DNA of 14,150 bases from assembly GCA_046734795.1 (NCBI GenBank), contig JBKPRX010000146.1:1-14150 (forward strand), in the 5' to 3' direction. Source of the DNA: JBKPRX01 sp046734795 (GTDB lineage: Bacteria > Actinomycetota > Thermoleophilia > Gaiellales > Gaiellaceae). The position numbers were made by a program, and so were the translations under genes. Of the stretch, positions 6,325 through 14,119 are shown one piece after another. The number at the start of each line of letters is the position of its first letter. The first letter of the stretch is position 1. The notes beneath the pieces were generated by a model. That model did not search any database. It saw only the letters and a program-made list of their open reading frames with translations, and was not told the DNA's origin.

Positions 6325-6368
6325 TGAGCGGCGCCGCAGAGTTGTGGTGGGGAGTGCGGCGCCGCTCA
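6325..6368. repeat. Perfect 13-bp inverted repeat between divergent promoters
   Basis: TGAGCGGCGCCGC (6325-6337) is exactly complementary to GCGGCGCCGCTCA (6356-6368), with an 18-nt G-rich spacer. Each arm also contains the self-complementary 10-mer GCGGCGCCGC, so the DNA can be read as two copies of one palindrome 28 bp apart. Its place in the divergent region between the SHOCT and htrA promoters suggests a second regulator's site, a bidirectional transcription block or an RNA hairpin. Confidence 0.6.
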
Positions 6369-6435
6369 CATGCTGGAGGGCGCTCCGATCCGGGCCTCGC
6401 TTCCCGGTGGAGCCTCGTGATCGTCGCAGTCGAGC

Positions 6436-6463
6436 CTGGGCGTTTGCTGTGAAAACGCTGCGC
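6436..6463. promoter_or_regulatory. Possible additional regulator half-sites
   Basis: CTGGGC (6436), CTGTGA (6447) and CTGCGC (6458) follow each other with an 11-bp period. CTGTGA is the inverse of the TCACAG half-site found twice upstream of htrA. The middle copy also sits in the loop of a 6-bp inverted repeat, GCGTTT/AAACGC (6440-6445 with 6453-6458). The outer copies match only loosely, so this is weak. Confidence 0.25.
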
Positions 6464-6500
6464 GGGTTCTCCGAGCGCTCGTAGCGGGCGCCGAGCGCGT

Positions 6501-6533
6501 TCACAGCTGACTCACAGGAAGCGCTGCTCCGAT
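6501..6533 (+). promoter_or_regulatory. Promoter of htrA with 11-bp-period direct repeat
   Basis: TCACAG at 6501-6506 and again at 6512-6517 form a direct repeat with an 11-bp period. Exactly 10 bp downstream lies TCCGAT (6528-6533), a weak -10 candidate, placing the transcript start near 6540 and leaving a short leader that includes the SD AAAGG (6552-6556). Core sequence and spacing match the repeat upstream of the divergent SHOCT gene, with one base different (TCACAG against TCTCAG). The best candidate binder is the OmpR-type regulator encoded at 7750-8445. Confidence 0.55.
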
Positions 6534-6563
6534 GGATCCGGAACCGAAACGAAAGGCGTGAAC

Positions 6564-7706
6564 ATGCCCAGAAGTTTTTCGAGAGGAACTCTTGCCATGC
6601 TCGTGGCGGCAGCTGCGCTCGTGGGCGCCGGCGCCGGTGCCGCGGTCTACGCCGGCGCCGCGGGAGACGACAGCTCGGCGACCACCGCCGCCGCCGCGGA
6701 CGCGGCACCCGTAGCGGCGGCATCGGAGCTCAGCGTCGGCCAGGTGTACCGCGGCGCCGTCGACGGCGTGGTGGAGATCACCGTCACGCAAGGAGACACG
6801 CAGCAGTCGGTTCCGTTCGGCCAGGGCGGAGAGAGCAAGGCGCAGGGGAGCGGGTTCGTCTACGACACGGACGGCCACGTGATCACGAACGAGCACGTCG
6901 CCGACAACGCGAGCTCGATCCACGTCACGTTCGCCGACGGCTCGAGCTACCCGGCAACTGTCGTCGGCACCGACCCGTCGACCGATGTCGCGGTGCTGAA
7001 GGTGAATGCCCCGGCGAGCGAGCTGCATCCGCTCTCGCTCGACGACTCGTCGAAGGTTCGAGTCGGGGACGGCGTCGTCGCGATCGGCTCGCCGTTCGGT
7101 CTCGACGAGACGGTGACGAGCGGAATCGTCAGCGCAACGGATCGCGAGATCGATGCACCCGACGGATCGACGATCACCGGCGCGATCCAGACGGACGCTG
7201 CGATCAATCACGGCAACTCCGGCGGACCGCTCCTCGACCTCCACGGCAAGGTGATCGGCGTGACCTCGCAGATCGAGAGCGACTCCGGCGGCAACGACGG
7301 TGTCGGCTTCGCTGTCGCGTCGAACACCGTCAAGCGAGTTGCCGACTCGCTGATCGCCAACGGAAGCGTCGCGCACGCGCAGCTCGGCGTCCGCGTTCAG
7401 ACGATCCCGCCCGGAGCGGCGAGCGCGATCGGCGAAGTGGCCGGCGTCGCAATCGTCGAAGTGCAACCGGGTAGCGCGGCAGCTGACGCAGGCCTGAAGG
7501 GCGCGACGGGAACGAAGACGTCCGGCGGTCAGTCGTACCCGACCGGAGGCGACGTGATCACGGGCGTGGACGGCAACGCCGTCGAAACCTCCGCGGAGCT
7601 GAAGGCAGCGATCGACGCCCACGCACCCGGCGACACGATCGAGCTCACCGTCGTCCGAGGCGGCGACACGCGCACTGTCACCGTCACGCTCGACAAGCGA
7701 TCGTGA
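6564..7706 (+). CDS. htrA: HtrA/DegP-like membrane-anchored serine protease
   Basis: This 380-aa trypsin-like protease/chaperone of the HtrA family (PepD/DegP type) acts outside the cytoplasmic membrane on misfolded envelope proteins. A short basic N-terminus and one hydrophobic segment (about residues 9-31) serve as signal anchor, followed by an Ala/Asp-rich linker. The catalytic triad is visible: H111 (TNEHVAD), D141 (STDVAVLK) and S219 (HGNSGGPL). One PDZ domain covers about residues 275-375 and includes the insertion GATGTKTSGGQSYPTGGDVI seen in actinobacterial homologues. The ATG at 6564 is preferred because AAAGG (6552-6556) is 7 nt upstream; the in-frame GTG at 6558 lies too close. It precedes an OmpR-type regulator by 43 nt and probably shares its transcript, echoing mprAB-pepD of mycobacteria and cssRS-htrA of Bacillus. 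The direct repeat at 6501-6517 suggests feedback control by that regulator. Confidence 0.95.
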   Translation: MPRSFSRGTLAMLVAAAALVGAGAGAAVYAGAAGDDSSATTAAAADAAPVAAASELSVGQVYRGAVDGVVEITVTQGDTQQSVPFGQGGESKAQGSGFVYDTDGHVITNEHVADNASSIHVTFADGSSYPATVVGTDPSTDVAVLKVNAPASELHPLSLDDSSKVRVGDGVVAIGSPFGLDETVTSGIVSATDREIDAPDGSTITGAIQTDAAINHGNSGGPLLDLHGKVIGVTSQIESDSGGNDGVGFAVASNTVKRVADSLIANGSVAHAQLGVRVQTIPPGAASAIGEVAGVAIVEVQPGSAAADAGLKGATGTKTSGGQSYPTGGDVITGVDGNAVETSAELKAAIDAHAPGDTIELTVVRGGDTRTVTVTLDKRS

Positions 7707-7749
7707 GCGAGCGCGCGAGTCTCGCGGCCCGGCGTGCTTCCATGTCTCC

Positions 7750-8445
7750 ATGAGCGCGAAGGAGCGACAGCGGATCCTCGTCGTCGATGACGAGCCGTCG
7801 ATTGTCGACGCCGTCTCGACGGCGCTCCGCTATGAGGGCTACGACGTCATCCACGCCTCGACCGGTAAGGAGGCGGTGGCGGCCGCTGCGCAGTTCGAGC
7901 CCGATCTCGTCGTGCTCGACTGGATGCTGCCGGACTTCGACGGGCTCGAGGTGCACAAGCGGCTTCGCTCGAAGGGCTTCGATCCCGCGGTGCTGTATCT
8001 GACGGCGCGCGACGCAACCGAGGACAAGATCGCCGCGCTTCGTGCGGGCGGCGACGACTACGTCACGAAGCCGTTCAGCCTCGGCGAGGTCGTCGCGCGC
8101 ACCGCCGCGATCCTGCGGCGGACGAACGGCGACCAGTCCGGGAGCGTGCTCGAGTTCGCAGACCTGTCGCTGGACGAGGATCGGCACGAAGTGTTCCGTG
8201 ACGGAAAGCGGATCGAGCTGACTGCAACGGAGTTCGAGCTCCTTCGGTTCCTGATGTTGAACCCGAGGCGCGTCCTCTCGAAGACGCAGATCCTCCAGAA
8301 CGTGTGGCACTACGAGTTCGGCGGCTCGTCCAACGTCGTCGAGACGTACGTGAGCTACCTCCGGAAGAAGCTCGACCCGCTCGGTCCGCCGCTCATTCGA
8401 ACGGTGCGGCAGGTCGGGTACATGCTCGACAACGAAGGCAGCTGA
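7750..8445 (+). CDS. OmpR/PhoB-family response regulator, MprA-like
   Basis: This 231-aa regulator has an N-terminal receiver (about 1-120) with D13-D14, the phospho-acceptor D57 (LVVLDWMLPD), T85 and K107 (DDYVTKPF), and a C-terminal winged helix (about 135-228) including ELTATEFELLRFLMLN, SSNVVETYVSYLRKKLD and the end RTVRQVGYML. Length and motifs are complete. The start is the ATG at 7750; the SD is weak and an ATG at 7742 hits a stop at once. It sits 43 nt after htrA and overlaps the kinase gene by one base (TGATG), so the pair is translationally coupled. Regulators of this class bind 11-bp-period direct repeats, and two such repeats occur in the divergent promoter region upstream of htrA, making autoregulation likely. 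Confidence 0.95.
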   Translation: MSAKERQRILVVDDEPSIVDAVSTALRYEGYDVIHASTGKEAVAAAAQFEPDLVVLDWMLPDFDGLEVHKRLRSKGFDPAVLYLTARDATEDKIAALRAGGDDYVTKPFSLGEVVARTAAILRRTNGDQSGSVLEFADLSLDEDRHEVFRDGKRIELTATEFELLRFLMLNPRRVLSKTQILQNVWHYEFGGSSNVVETYVSYLRKKLDPLGPPLIRTVRQVGYMLDNEGS

Positions 8446-9884
8446 TGCTCGAGCGGTTCTCGCTGCGAGCGCGCCTGTTGGTCGGCGTGACCGTTCTCGC
8501 AGCGATCGGCCTGATCGTGGCCGACGTCGTCACGTACACGTCACTGCGATCGTTTCTCTTCCATCGCACCGACCGCTCGCTCGATGCGGCGCGCTTCGCG
8601 GTCGAGCACGGAGGAGGGGCGTCGCTCACCGCGGCCGCGCCCGGCGACTTCATCCAGCTGCGCGATCCGTCGGGAGCGGTCACCGACGAGGCGCTCGTGC
8701 CGCAGTTCCGAGGAACCGAGCCGCCCGCGCCGCCGAAGCTTCCGGAACGCATCACCGCGACCCGGACGACGCCGACCGGCGACAGCGGACCAAGGCGCGG
8801 CGGTGACGAGGGCGGTCACGACAACGCGCGCTACTTCACCGCGTCGGCAACGGACGGCGACCAGCGCTGGCGCGTGCGCGTGTCGGAGTTCGGTCCCGGG
8901 ACGCTCGTGCTCGCGGCGCCGCTCACGAGTGTCGACTCCACGCTGCACCGCTTGTTTGTGATCGAGCTGCTCGTCACGTTCGCCGTTCTCGCCGCCGTCG
9001 CCGCGCTCGGGTTCTGGGTAGTGCGCGCGGCGCTCCGGCCGCTCGACGCCATCGGCGACACCGCGGACGCGATCGCCGCAGGTGATCTCTCGAAGCGCGT
9101 CGAGCGAGCCGAGCCGCGGACCGAGGTCGGCCGGCTGGGGCTGGCGTTGAACGCGATGCTCGCGCGCATCGAGGCGTCCGACCGTCGCCTGCGTCGGTTC
9201 GTCGCCGACGCGTCGCACGAGCTGCGTACGCCGCTCGCCGCCGTGCGCGCATACGCGGAGCTCTTCGACCGCGGCGCAGACCAGCGACCGGACGATCTCG
9301 CTCGCTCGATGAGCGGGATCACGCGCGAGTCCGAACGCATGTCTGCCCTCGTCGACGACCTGTTGTTGCTCGCACGCCTCGACGAAGGCCGGCCGCTGGA
9401 GCACGAGCGGCTGCGGCTCGACGATGTCGTCTGCGAGGCGGTCGACGCGGCGCGGGCGGTCGATCCCGAGCGTTCGATCACGCTCGAGAAGGACACGGCA
9501 TTCGTCGAGGGCGATCGAGATCGGCTGCGGCAAGTCGTGGACAACCTCCTGACGAACGCGCGGACGCACACGCCGACGCAGACGCCGGTGCGCGTTCGCG
9601 TCGGCGCCGCAGACGGGCATGCGATCCTCGAGGTCGCCGACGAAGGCCCGGGCCTCTCGGCCGACGATGCGGGTCGCGTCTTCGAGCGTTTCTACCGTGC
9701 CGACGAGTCCCGCTCGCGCGCAAACGGCGGCGTGGGTCTCGGCCTCGCGATCGTCGCAGCGATCGCGGAGGCACACGGCGGCAAGGCGTCCGTCGACTCG
9801 AAACCGGGCGAAGGCGCGACCTTCGTCATCTCGTTGCCGCTCGCAGCGGACGGTGCGCGCGACGACGCGAACGTGACTGCGTAG
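8445..9884 (+). CDS. HAMP-HisKA sensor histidine kinase, MprB-like
   Basis: This 479-aa kinase is the partner of the preceding regulator. TM1 (about residues 8-30) and TM2 (about 168-192) enclose an extracytoplasmic sensor domain of about 135 residues, which contains a Pro/Gly/Arg-rich and acidic low-complexity stretch (around PTGDSGPRRGGDEGGHDN). A HAMP domain (about 193-245) follows, then HisKA with H258 (DASHELRTPLAAV) and HATPase_c with the N-box N371 (DNLLTNARTH), the D-box VADEGPGLS and the G-box GGVGLGLAIV. The ATG at 8445 overlaps the regulator stop; in-frame sequence back to 8304 is a shadow inside the regulator gene. Context suggests it senses envelope stress, perhaps through the HtrA protease. 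The following ABC operon starts 152 nt later and may belong to the same response. Confidence 0.94.
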   Translation: MLERFSLRARLLVGVTVLAAIGLIVADVVTYTSLRSFLFHRTDRSLDAARFAVEHGGGASLTAAAPGDFIQLRDPSGAVTDEALVPQFRGTEPPAPPKLPERITATRTTPTGDSGPRRGGDEGGHDNARYFTASATDGDQRWRVRVSEFGPGTLVLAAPLTSVDSTLHRLFVIELLVTFAVLAAVAALGFWVVRAALRPLDAIGDTADAIAAGDLSKRVERAEPRTEVGRLGLALNAMLARIEASDRRLRRFVADASHELRTPLAAVRAYAELFDRGADQRPDDLARSMSGITRESERMSALVDDLLLLARLDEGRPLEHERLRLDDVVCEAVDAARAVDPERSITLEKDTAFVEGDRDRLRQVVDNLLTNARTHTPTQTPVRVRVGAADGHAILEVADEGPGLSADDAGRVFERFYRADESRSRANGGVGLGLAIVAAIAEAHGGKASVDSKPGEGATFVISLPLAADGARDDANVTA

Positions 9885-10024
9885 TTCACCGCACCGGAAT
9901 CGCGCGCCTTGCGCCGTTGCCGTCGCACCATCGGCCGCTAGACGACTACGTACTTTCTCGCACGCTGTTGCGCGATTCGACCGATGTGTCCCCGACGGCG
10001 ACCGGCGACGCTGCAGATGGCACA

Positions 10025-10031
10025 GAGGAGG
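10025..10031 (+). promoter_or_regulatory. Shine-Dalgarno deciding the ABC ATPase start
   Basis: GAGGAGG with 5 nt to the ATG at 10037. It excludes the 40-residue upstream extension of the open frame (to a TTG at 9917), which runs through the intergenic region. The rest of the 152-nt gap (9885-10036) shows no clear -35/-10 pair. Confidence 0.8.
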
Positions 10032-10036
10032 ATGAG

Positions 10037-10795
10037 ATGGCGATACAGCTCGAAGAAGCGCCAGTTGCGCCGCGTGCCGTCGAGGAGCCGCCGGTTGTCG
10101 AGGAACCGATCGTCGAGGCTCGTGGGGTCGACAAGCGGTACGACACCGGCAAGATCGAGGTGCACGCGCTTCGAAACGTGAGCCTTTCGGTCCCGCGCGG
10201 CGAGATGGTTGCGATCATGGGCCCGAGCGGCTCGGGCAAGACGACGCTCTTGAACTGCCTGTCGGGACTCGACGCGATCGACGGCGGCGAAGTCCTGATC
10301 GACGGCGTGGAGCTCGGCTCCATGAGCGACGACGAGCGAACGGACTACCGCGCGCGGCGCATGGGGTTCGTCTTCCAGTTCTACAACCTGATGCCGGTCT
10401 TGACGGCGGTGGAGAACGTCGAATTGCCGCTTCTCGTCGCACGGGTGCAAGCGAAAGAGGCGCGCCGGCGCGCGCTCGACGCGCTCGACCTCGTGGGCCT
10501 CGCCGATCGCGCGGCGCACGTTCCGGACGAGCTCTCCGGCGGTCAGCGCCAGCGCGTGACGATCGCGCGCTCGCTCGTCAACGATCCGGCGATCGTCTGG
10601 GCAGACGAGCCGACGGGCGACCTCGACAGCGACAACGCGGAAGAGATCGTCGCACTCATGCGGACGTTGAACGCGGAGCGCGGCTTGACGTTTCTGATTG
10701 TGACGCACGACATCTCGGTTGGTCGCTCGACCGACCGCATCGTGCGAATGGTCGACGGAGAGATCGTCGACGAAGAGCTTTTGGAGGTGAGTTGA
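10037..10795 (+). CDS. ABC transporter ATPase, MacB/LolD-type
   Basis: This 252-aa nucleotide-binding subunit powers the FtsX-type permease two genes downstream. All ABC motifs are present: Walker A GPSGSGKT (62-69, K68), Q-loop FVFQFYNLMP, signature LSGGQ (166-170), Walker B ending in E191 (IVWADEPTGDLD) and H-loop H224 (IVTHD). FYNLMP after the Q-loop and the DEPTGDLD form are typical of the MacB/LolD/FtsE branch, which acts on lipids, peptides or envelope substrates by mechanotransmission rather than classical transport. An unusual acidic, Pro/Val/Glu-rich N-terminal tail of about 27 residues precedes the core. The gene ends 1 nt before the next ATG, whose SD lies inside it, so the operon is tightly coupled. 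Confidence 0.95.
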   Translation: MAIQLEEAPVAPRAVEEPPVVEEPIVEARGVDKRYDTGKIEVHALRNVSLSVPRGEMVAIMGPSGSGKTTLLNCLSGLDAIDGGEVLIDGVELGSMSDDERTDYRARRMGFVFQFYNLMPVLTAVENVELPLLVARVQAKEARRRALDALDLVGLADRAAHVPDELSGGQRQRVTIARSLVNDPAIVWADEPTGDLDSDNAEEIVALMRTLNAERGLTFLIVTHDISVGRSTDRIVRMVDGEIVDEELLEVS

Positions 10796-10796
10796 G

Positions 10797-11114
10797 ATGG
10801 TCGCGCGCGCGACGCTCGCAGAGATCGATCCAACGCGGATGAGCGTTTCCAAGGCGGTCGAGCGCTTTCGGGAGTTCGTCATCCCGACCTTGCACGAGCA
10901 GGAGGGCTACGAGGGCGGTTACGTCCTGACGACGCCCGAGGGAAAGGCGCTCGTGCTGACGTTCTGGTCGGACGAAGCTGCCGCCGACGCGGGAATTCGG
11001 AGCGGGTACTACGGACGGCAGGTCGGTAAATTCGTGACGCTCTACCGCGACGCACCAGGACGCGAGAGCTACGACGTCTCGCTGGCCGAAGTGCCGGGCG
11101 AGCTGCTCGTCTAG
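10797..11114 (+). CDS. Small ABM-like (dimeric alpha/beta-barrel) protein in ABC operon
   Basis: This 105-aa soluble-looking protein has no signal peptide or TM helix. The pattern of an N-terminal strand (ARATLAEID), an amphipathic helix (SVSKAVERFREFVIPTLHEQ), then GYEGGYVLTTPEGKALVLTFWSDEAAADAG and further strands resembles the dimeric alpha/beta-barrel superfamily that includes antibiotic-biosynthesis-monooxygenase (ABM)-like domains. No catalytic residue can be assigned. GGAGGT (10783-10788) lies 8 nt upstream of the ATG at 10797, inside the ATPase gene. The stop is 12 nt before the permease ATG, so the protein sits between the ATPase and permease of one transporter. It might bind a small ligand or act as an accessory or regulatory subunit. 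The fold call is by eye and the function is unknown. Confidence 0.82.
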   Translation: MVARATLAEIDPTRMSVSKAVERFREFVIPTLHEQEGYEGGYVLTTPEGKALVLTFWSDEAAADAGIRSGYYGRQVGKFVTLYRDAPGRESYDVSLAEVPGELLV

Positions 11115-11126
11115 GGGGCGGCCGCC

Positions 11127-14057
11127 ATGACGAAGTTGTTCGGTCTCCCGCTCGAGACGCTCGCGCTCGTCCTCGTCGGCCTTCTGGCCGTCGCCCTCGC
11201 CGTCGCAGTGACGAAGGCAATTCGCAACCGCGTGCTGTTCCGGATCGCCGTTCGGAACGCGCGCCGCCGGCCGGGTCGGAGCGCGCTGATCGTCGTCGGG
11301 CTCATGCTCGGAACGGCGATCATCGCGTCGGCGCTTGCGACCGGCGACACGATGAGCCAGACCATCCGCTCGAGCGCCCTTCGTGCGCTTGGCAACTCCG
11401 ACGAAGTGGTGGGCGCGAAAGGCATCAGCAGCATGTTCGCGACCGGCGCGGGCGGTACGCAGATGAAGTTCTTCCCGGTTTCGTATGCGGACCGCATCGC
11501 ACGCGCCGGCGGCGACCGGATCGACAACGTCGTGCCTGCGTACGTCGATTCCGTCGCGGTCGTAAACCTCCGTAGCCGACAAAGCGAGCCGCGCATCACG
11601 CTGTTCGCCGCGCCGACTCGCGACATGCCTGCCGGCCCGGTTCACCCCGGCGAGGCGATCCTCAATCCGTCCGCCGCAGATGACCTCGGCGCGCAAGCGG
11701 GCGACACGCTGCGCGTGCTTGCCGGATCGTCCGCGACCACCGTGCGCGTGAAGAAGGTGACACGCTACGAGGGTGGCGCCACAGTCAGCGGCGGCATCTT
11801 GCTCGCGTTGCCGCAGGCGCAGAAGCTCTTCGGCAAGCCCGGCCTCGTCGACTCGTTCCTCGTCTCGAACCGCGACGGTCTCGCCGGAACCGACGCGGTG
11901 ATCGCAGCGCTCCAGCCGACGATCGGCCCACTCGGCCTGGAAGCCGACAACACGCGAGAGGACTTCGTCAAGCTCGCAGACGAGCAGGGCGCGTCGTTCA
12001 TCTCGCTCTTCACGACGTTCGGCTCGTTCTCGATCATGGCTGGGATCCTGCTGATCTTCCTGATCTTCGTGATGCTCGCGGCCGAACGCCGCAGCGAGCT
12101 CGGGATCGCACGCGCGGTCGGCACGCGCCGCTCGCACCTCGTCTCGATGTTCGTCTTCGAAGGGCTTGCGTATGACCTTGCCGCAGCCGCCGTCGGTGCG
12201 CTTGCCGGTCTTGGGGTCGCGTATCTGATGGTGCTCGCCCTCTCCGGTTGGATCGAAGAGGCGAGCGACATGACGATCGGGTACGCCGTCAAGCCGGCGA
12301 GCATTGCCGTTGCGTACTCCATCGGCGTCCTGCTGACCTTTCTGGTCGTCGCCTACTCCGCGCGCCGTGTCAGCCGGATGAACATCGTCTCCGCAATTCG
12401 CAACCTGCCGGACCCGGCGACGGCCAAGCGGCGCAAGCGGAGGTGGCTGTTGCCGTCGATCGGGATCCTGCTCGGCTTGCTCTTCACATGGGGCGGGGTG
12501 GAGGCGACCGACGCCGTCGCCCTCGGCGTGGGCGTCTCGTTGATCGTGCTGAGCCTCGTGCCGTTGCTCGACCTCGCCGGACTGCCCGCGCGTCCGGTGC
12601 GGACCGCGGCGGGGCTCGCGCTCATCCTCTGGTTCACGCTGCCTATCCCACGCTGGCTCCTCGGCGATCTGAAGACGAACTTCTCGATGTTCATCTTCGG
12701 CGGGCTGATGATCGTGGTCGGTGCGACGTGGACGATCATGTACAACGCCGACCTGCTTCTCGGAGCGCTCGCATCGACCGCAGGACGGATCCGGTCGCTC
12801 ACGCCGGTGCTGAAGATGGCGATGGTGTATCCGCTGCGGAGCCTCTTCCGAACCGGGGTGACGCTCGCCATGTTCATGCTCGTCGTGTTCACGCTCGTCG
12901 TCGGCTCGACGATCACGACCTCGATGGTGAGCGGCTTCAACGACGTCGAGAGCTTCGGCGGCGGCTTCGAGGTTCGCGCGGACGCCTCGCCGTCGACTCC
13001 GCTCGCGAATCCCGAGAGGGCGCTCCGCAATGCGCGCGGACTTGCGCCCGGCGACGTGCGCGTCGTCGCGAGCATGTCGTCGCTGGCCGTGAAGGCTCGC
13101 CAGCTCGGAGAGACGACCAAGGCGGAGGACTACGTCGTCCACGGCGTCGACAACGCGTTCCTCGCGCACACGACATTCGGGATCGCGGCGCATGCGCCCG
13201 GCTACAAGGCGTCGGCCGACGTGTGGCGCGCCGTCCAGATGCATCCGGGCCTAGCGGTCGTCGACGCAAGCATCGTGCCGCGGAAGCTGAACTACGACTT
13301 CGCTCCGCCGATGCCGTTCCGTCTCCGCGGTCTCTACCTCGAGGACCGCACATTCGACCCGATCCGGGTGCACGTGCGCGACCCGCAGACCGGCCGTGCG
13401 CGCACGCTGACGGTGATCGGCGTCCTCGCGGAGACGGCCGCGCAGTCGATGTTCGGCATGTATGCGTCGCAGTCGGCGCTCGCATCGACGTTCGGGAACC
13501 GGGTCGAGCCGACGACGTACTTGCTCGGACTGCGCAAGGGCGCCGATCCGGTCGAGACGGCAAAGAAGGTCGAGGCTGCCCTCCTGGCAAATGGAACGCA
13601 GGCCGACGCGTTCTCGAAGCTCCTCCACGACGCAGTCTCCGCCAGCCTCACCTTCGACCGGCTGATCGAAGGGTTCATGGGGCTCGGCCTGGTTGTCGGC
13701 GTGACGGCGCTCGGCGTCATCAGCGCCCGCGCAGTCGTTGAGCGCCGCCAGCAGATCGGCGTTCTCCGCGCGATCGGTTTCCGGAAGCGAATGGTTCAGG
13801 TGAGCTTCCTGCTCGAGTCGTCCTTCGTTGCTCTGACCTCGATCGTCGTTGGGACACTGCTCGGTCTCGCGGTCGCGTACAACGTCGTCCACGACTACGC
13901 GCGTCAGCCGGGAATGGAGAACCTCGGGCTCGAGGTGCCGTGGCTGACGCTGATCATCGTGTTCGTCGCCGTCTATGTCGTCGCGCTGCTGACGACGCTG
14001 CTGCCGGCGAGGCGGGCATCGCGCGTGTATCCGGCCGAGGCGCTCAGGTACCAGTAG
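11127..14057 (+). CDS. Large FtsX/MacB-type ABC permease
   Basis: This 976-aa permease partners the ATPase at 10037-10795. It is built from two FtsX-type modules. The first has an N-terminal TM (about 8-29), a second TM (about 53-71), a MacB-like extracytoplasmic domain (about 72-290) and three TMs with the FtsX segment AERRSELGIARAVGTRR (about 290-413). A central block of about four hydrophobic segments (444-555) follows. The second module has a TM near 575-600, a second extracytoplasmic domain (about 605-840) and a C-terminal FtsX block with VERRQQIGVLRAIGFRK, ending LLPARRASRVYPAEALRYQ. The length and duplicated layout match large actinobacterial permeases rather than MacB itself (about 650 aa). 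The ATG at 11127 has only a weak GGGGG-like SD, so coupling to the upstream gene is likely. The substrate is unknown; envelope lipid or peptide export is a reasonable guess. Confidence 0.94.
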   Translation: MTKLFGLPLETLALVLVGLLAVALAVAVTKAIRNRVLFRIAVRNARRRPGRSALIVVGLMLGTAIIASALATGDTMSQTIRSSALRALGNSDEVVGAKGISSMFATGAGGTQMKFFPVSYADRIARAGGDRIDNVVPAYVDSVAVVNLRSRQSEPRITLFAAPTRDMPAGPVHPGEAILNPSAADDLGAQAGDTLRVLAGSSATTVRVKKVTRYEGGATVSGGILLALPQAQKLFGKPGLVDSFLVSNRDGLAGTDAVIAALQPTIGPLGLEADNTREDFVKLADEQGASFISLFTTFGSFSIMAGILLIFLIFVMLAAERRSELGIARAVGTRRSHLVSMFVFEGLAYDLAAAAVGALAGLGVAYLMVLALSGWIEEASDMTIGYAVKPASIAVAYSIGVLLTFLVVAYSARRVSRMNIVSAIRNLPDPATAKRRKRRWLLPSIGILLGLLFTWGGVEATDAVALGVGVSLIVLSLVPLLDLAGLPARPVRTAAGLALILWFTLPIPRWLLGDLKTNFSMFIFGGLMIVVGATWTIMYNADLLLGALASTAGRIRSLTPVLKMAMVYPLRSLFRTGVTLAMFMLVVFTLVVGSTITTSMVSGFNDVESFGGGFEVRADASPSTPLANPERALRNARGLAPGDVRVVASMSSLAVKARQLGETTKAEDYVVHGVDNAFLAHTTFGIAAHAPGYKASADVWRAVQMHPGLAVVDASIVPRKLNYDFAPPMPFRLRGLYLEDRTFDPIRVHVRDPQTGRARTLTVIGVLAETAAQSMFGMYASQSALASTFGNRVEPTTYLLGLRKGADPVETAKKVEAALLANGTQADAFSKLLHDAVSASLTFDRLIEGFMGLGLVVGVTALGVISARAVVERRQQIGVLRAIGFRKRMVQVSFLLESSFVALTSIVVGTLLGLAVAYNVVHDYARQPGMENLGLEVPWLTLIIVFVAVYVVALLTTLLPARRASRVYPAEALRYQ

Positions 14058-14079
14058 GGCCCGACCAACCGATGATTTC

Positions 14080-14119
14080 TTTCGCCTCGTTCCGTCTAAG
14101 CCAGACGAGACGAGCGAAA
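14080..14119 (+). terminator. Long imperfect hairpin between permease and next gene
   Basis: TTTCG and CTCGTTCCGTCT (14080-14084 and 14086-14097) pair with AGACGAGACGAG and CGAAA (14103-14114 and 14115-14119) around the loop AAGCC. There is one C.A mismatch (14092/14108), one G.T wobble and one bulged C14085. The stem begins 22 nt after the permease stop. Its 3' foot includes the AAA of the next gene's SD (14117-14123), so it may be a terminator, a translational control element, or both. Confidence 0.55.

Noticed and set aside
5779..6723. N-terminal extension of the 69-aa gene to a 384-codon frame
   Set aside because: The extension is Arg/Pro/Ser-rich, runs antisense and out of frame through the SHOCT gene and promoter region, and a good SD marks the start at 5778.
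8541..9776. 411-codon minus-strand frame opposite the MprB-like kinase
   Set aside because: It is an Arg/Asp/Val-rich shadow with no motif or SD, and the plus-strand kinase is unambiguous.
10656..13244. Open frame of 862 codons on the minus strand opposite the permease
   Set aside because: The translation is His/Arg/Asp/Glu-rich low-complexity sequence without domains. It mirrors the codon bias of the permease and ATPase genes, a normal artefact in high-GC genomes.
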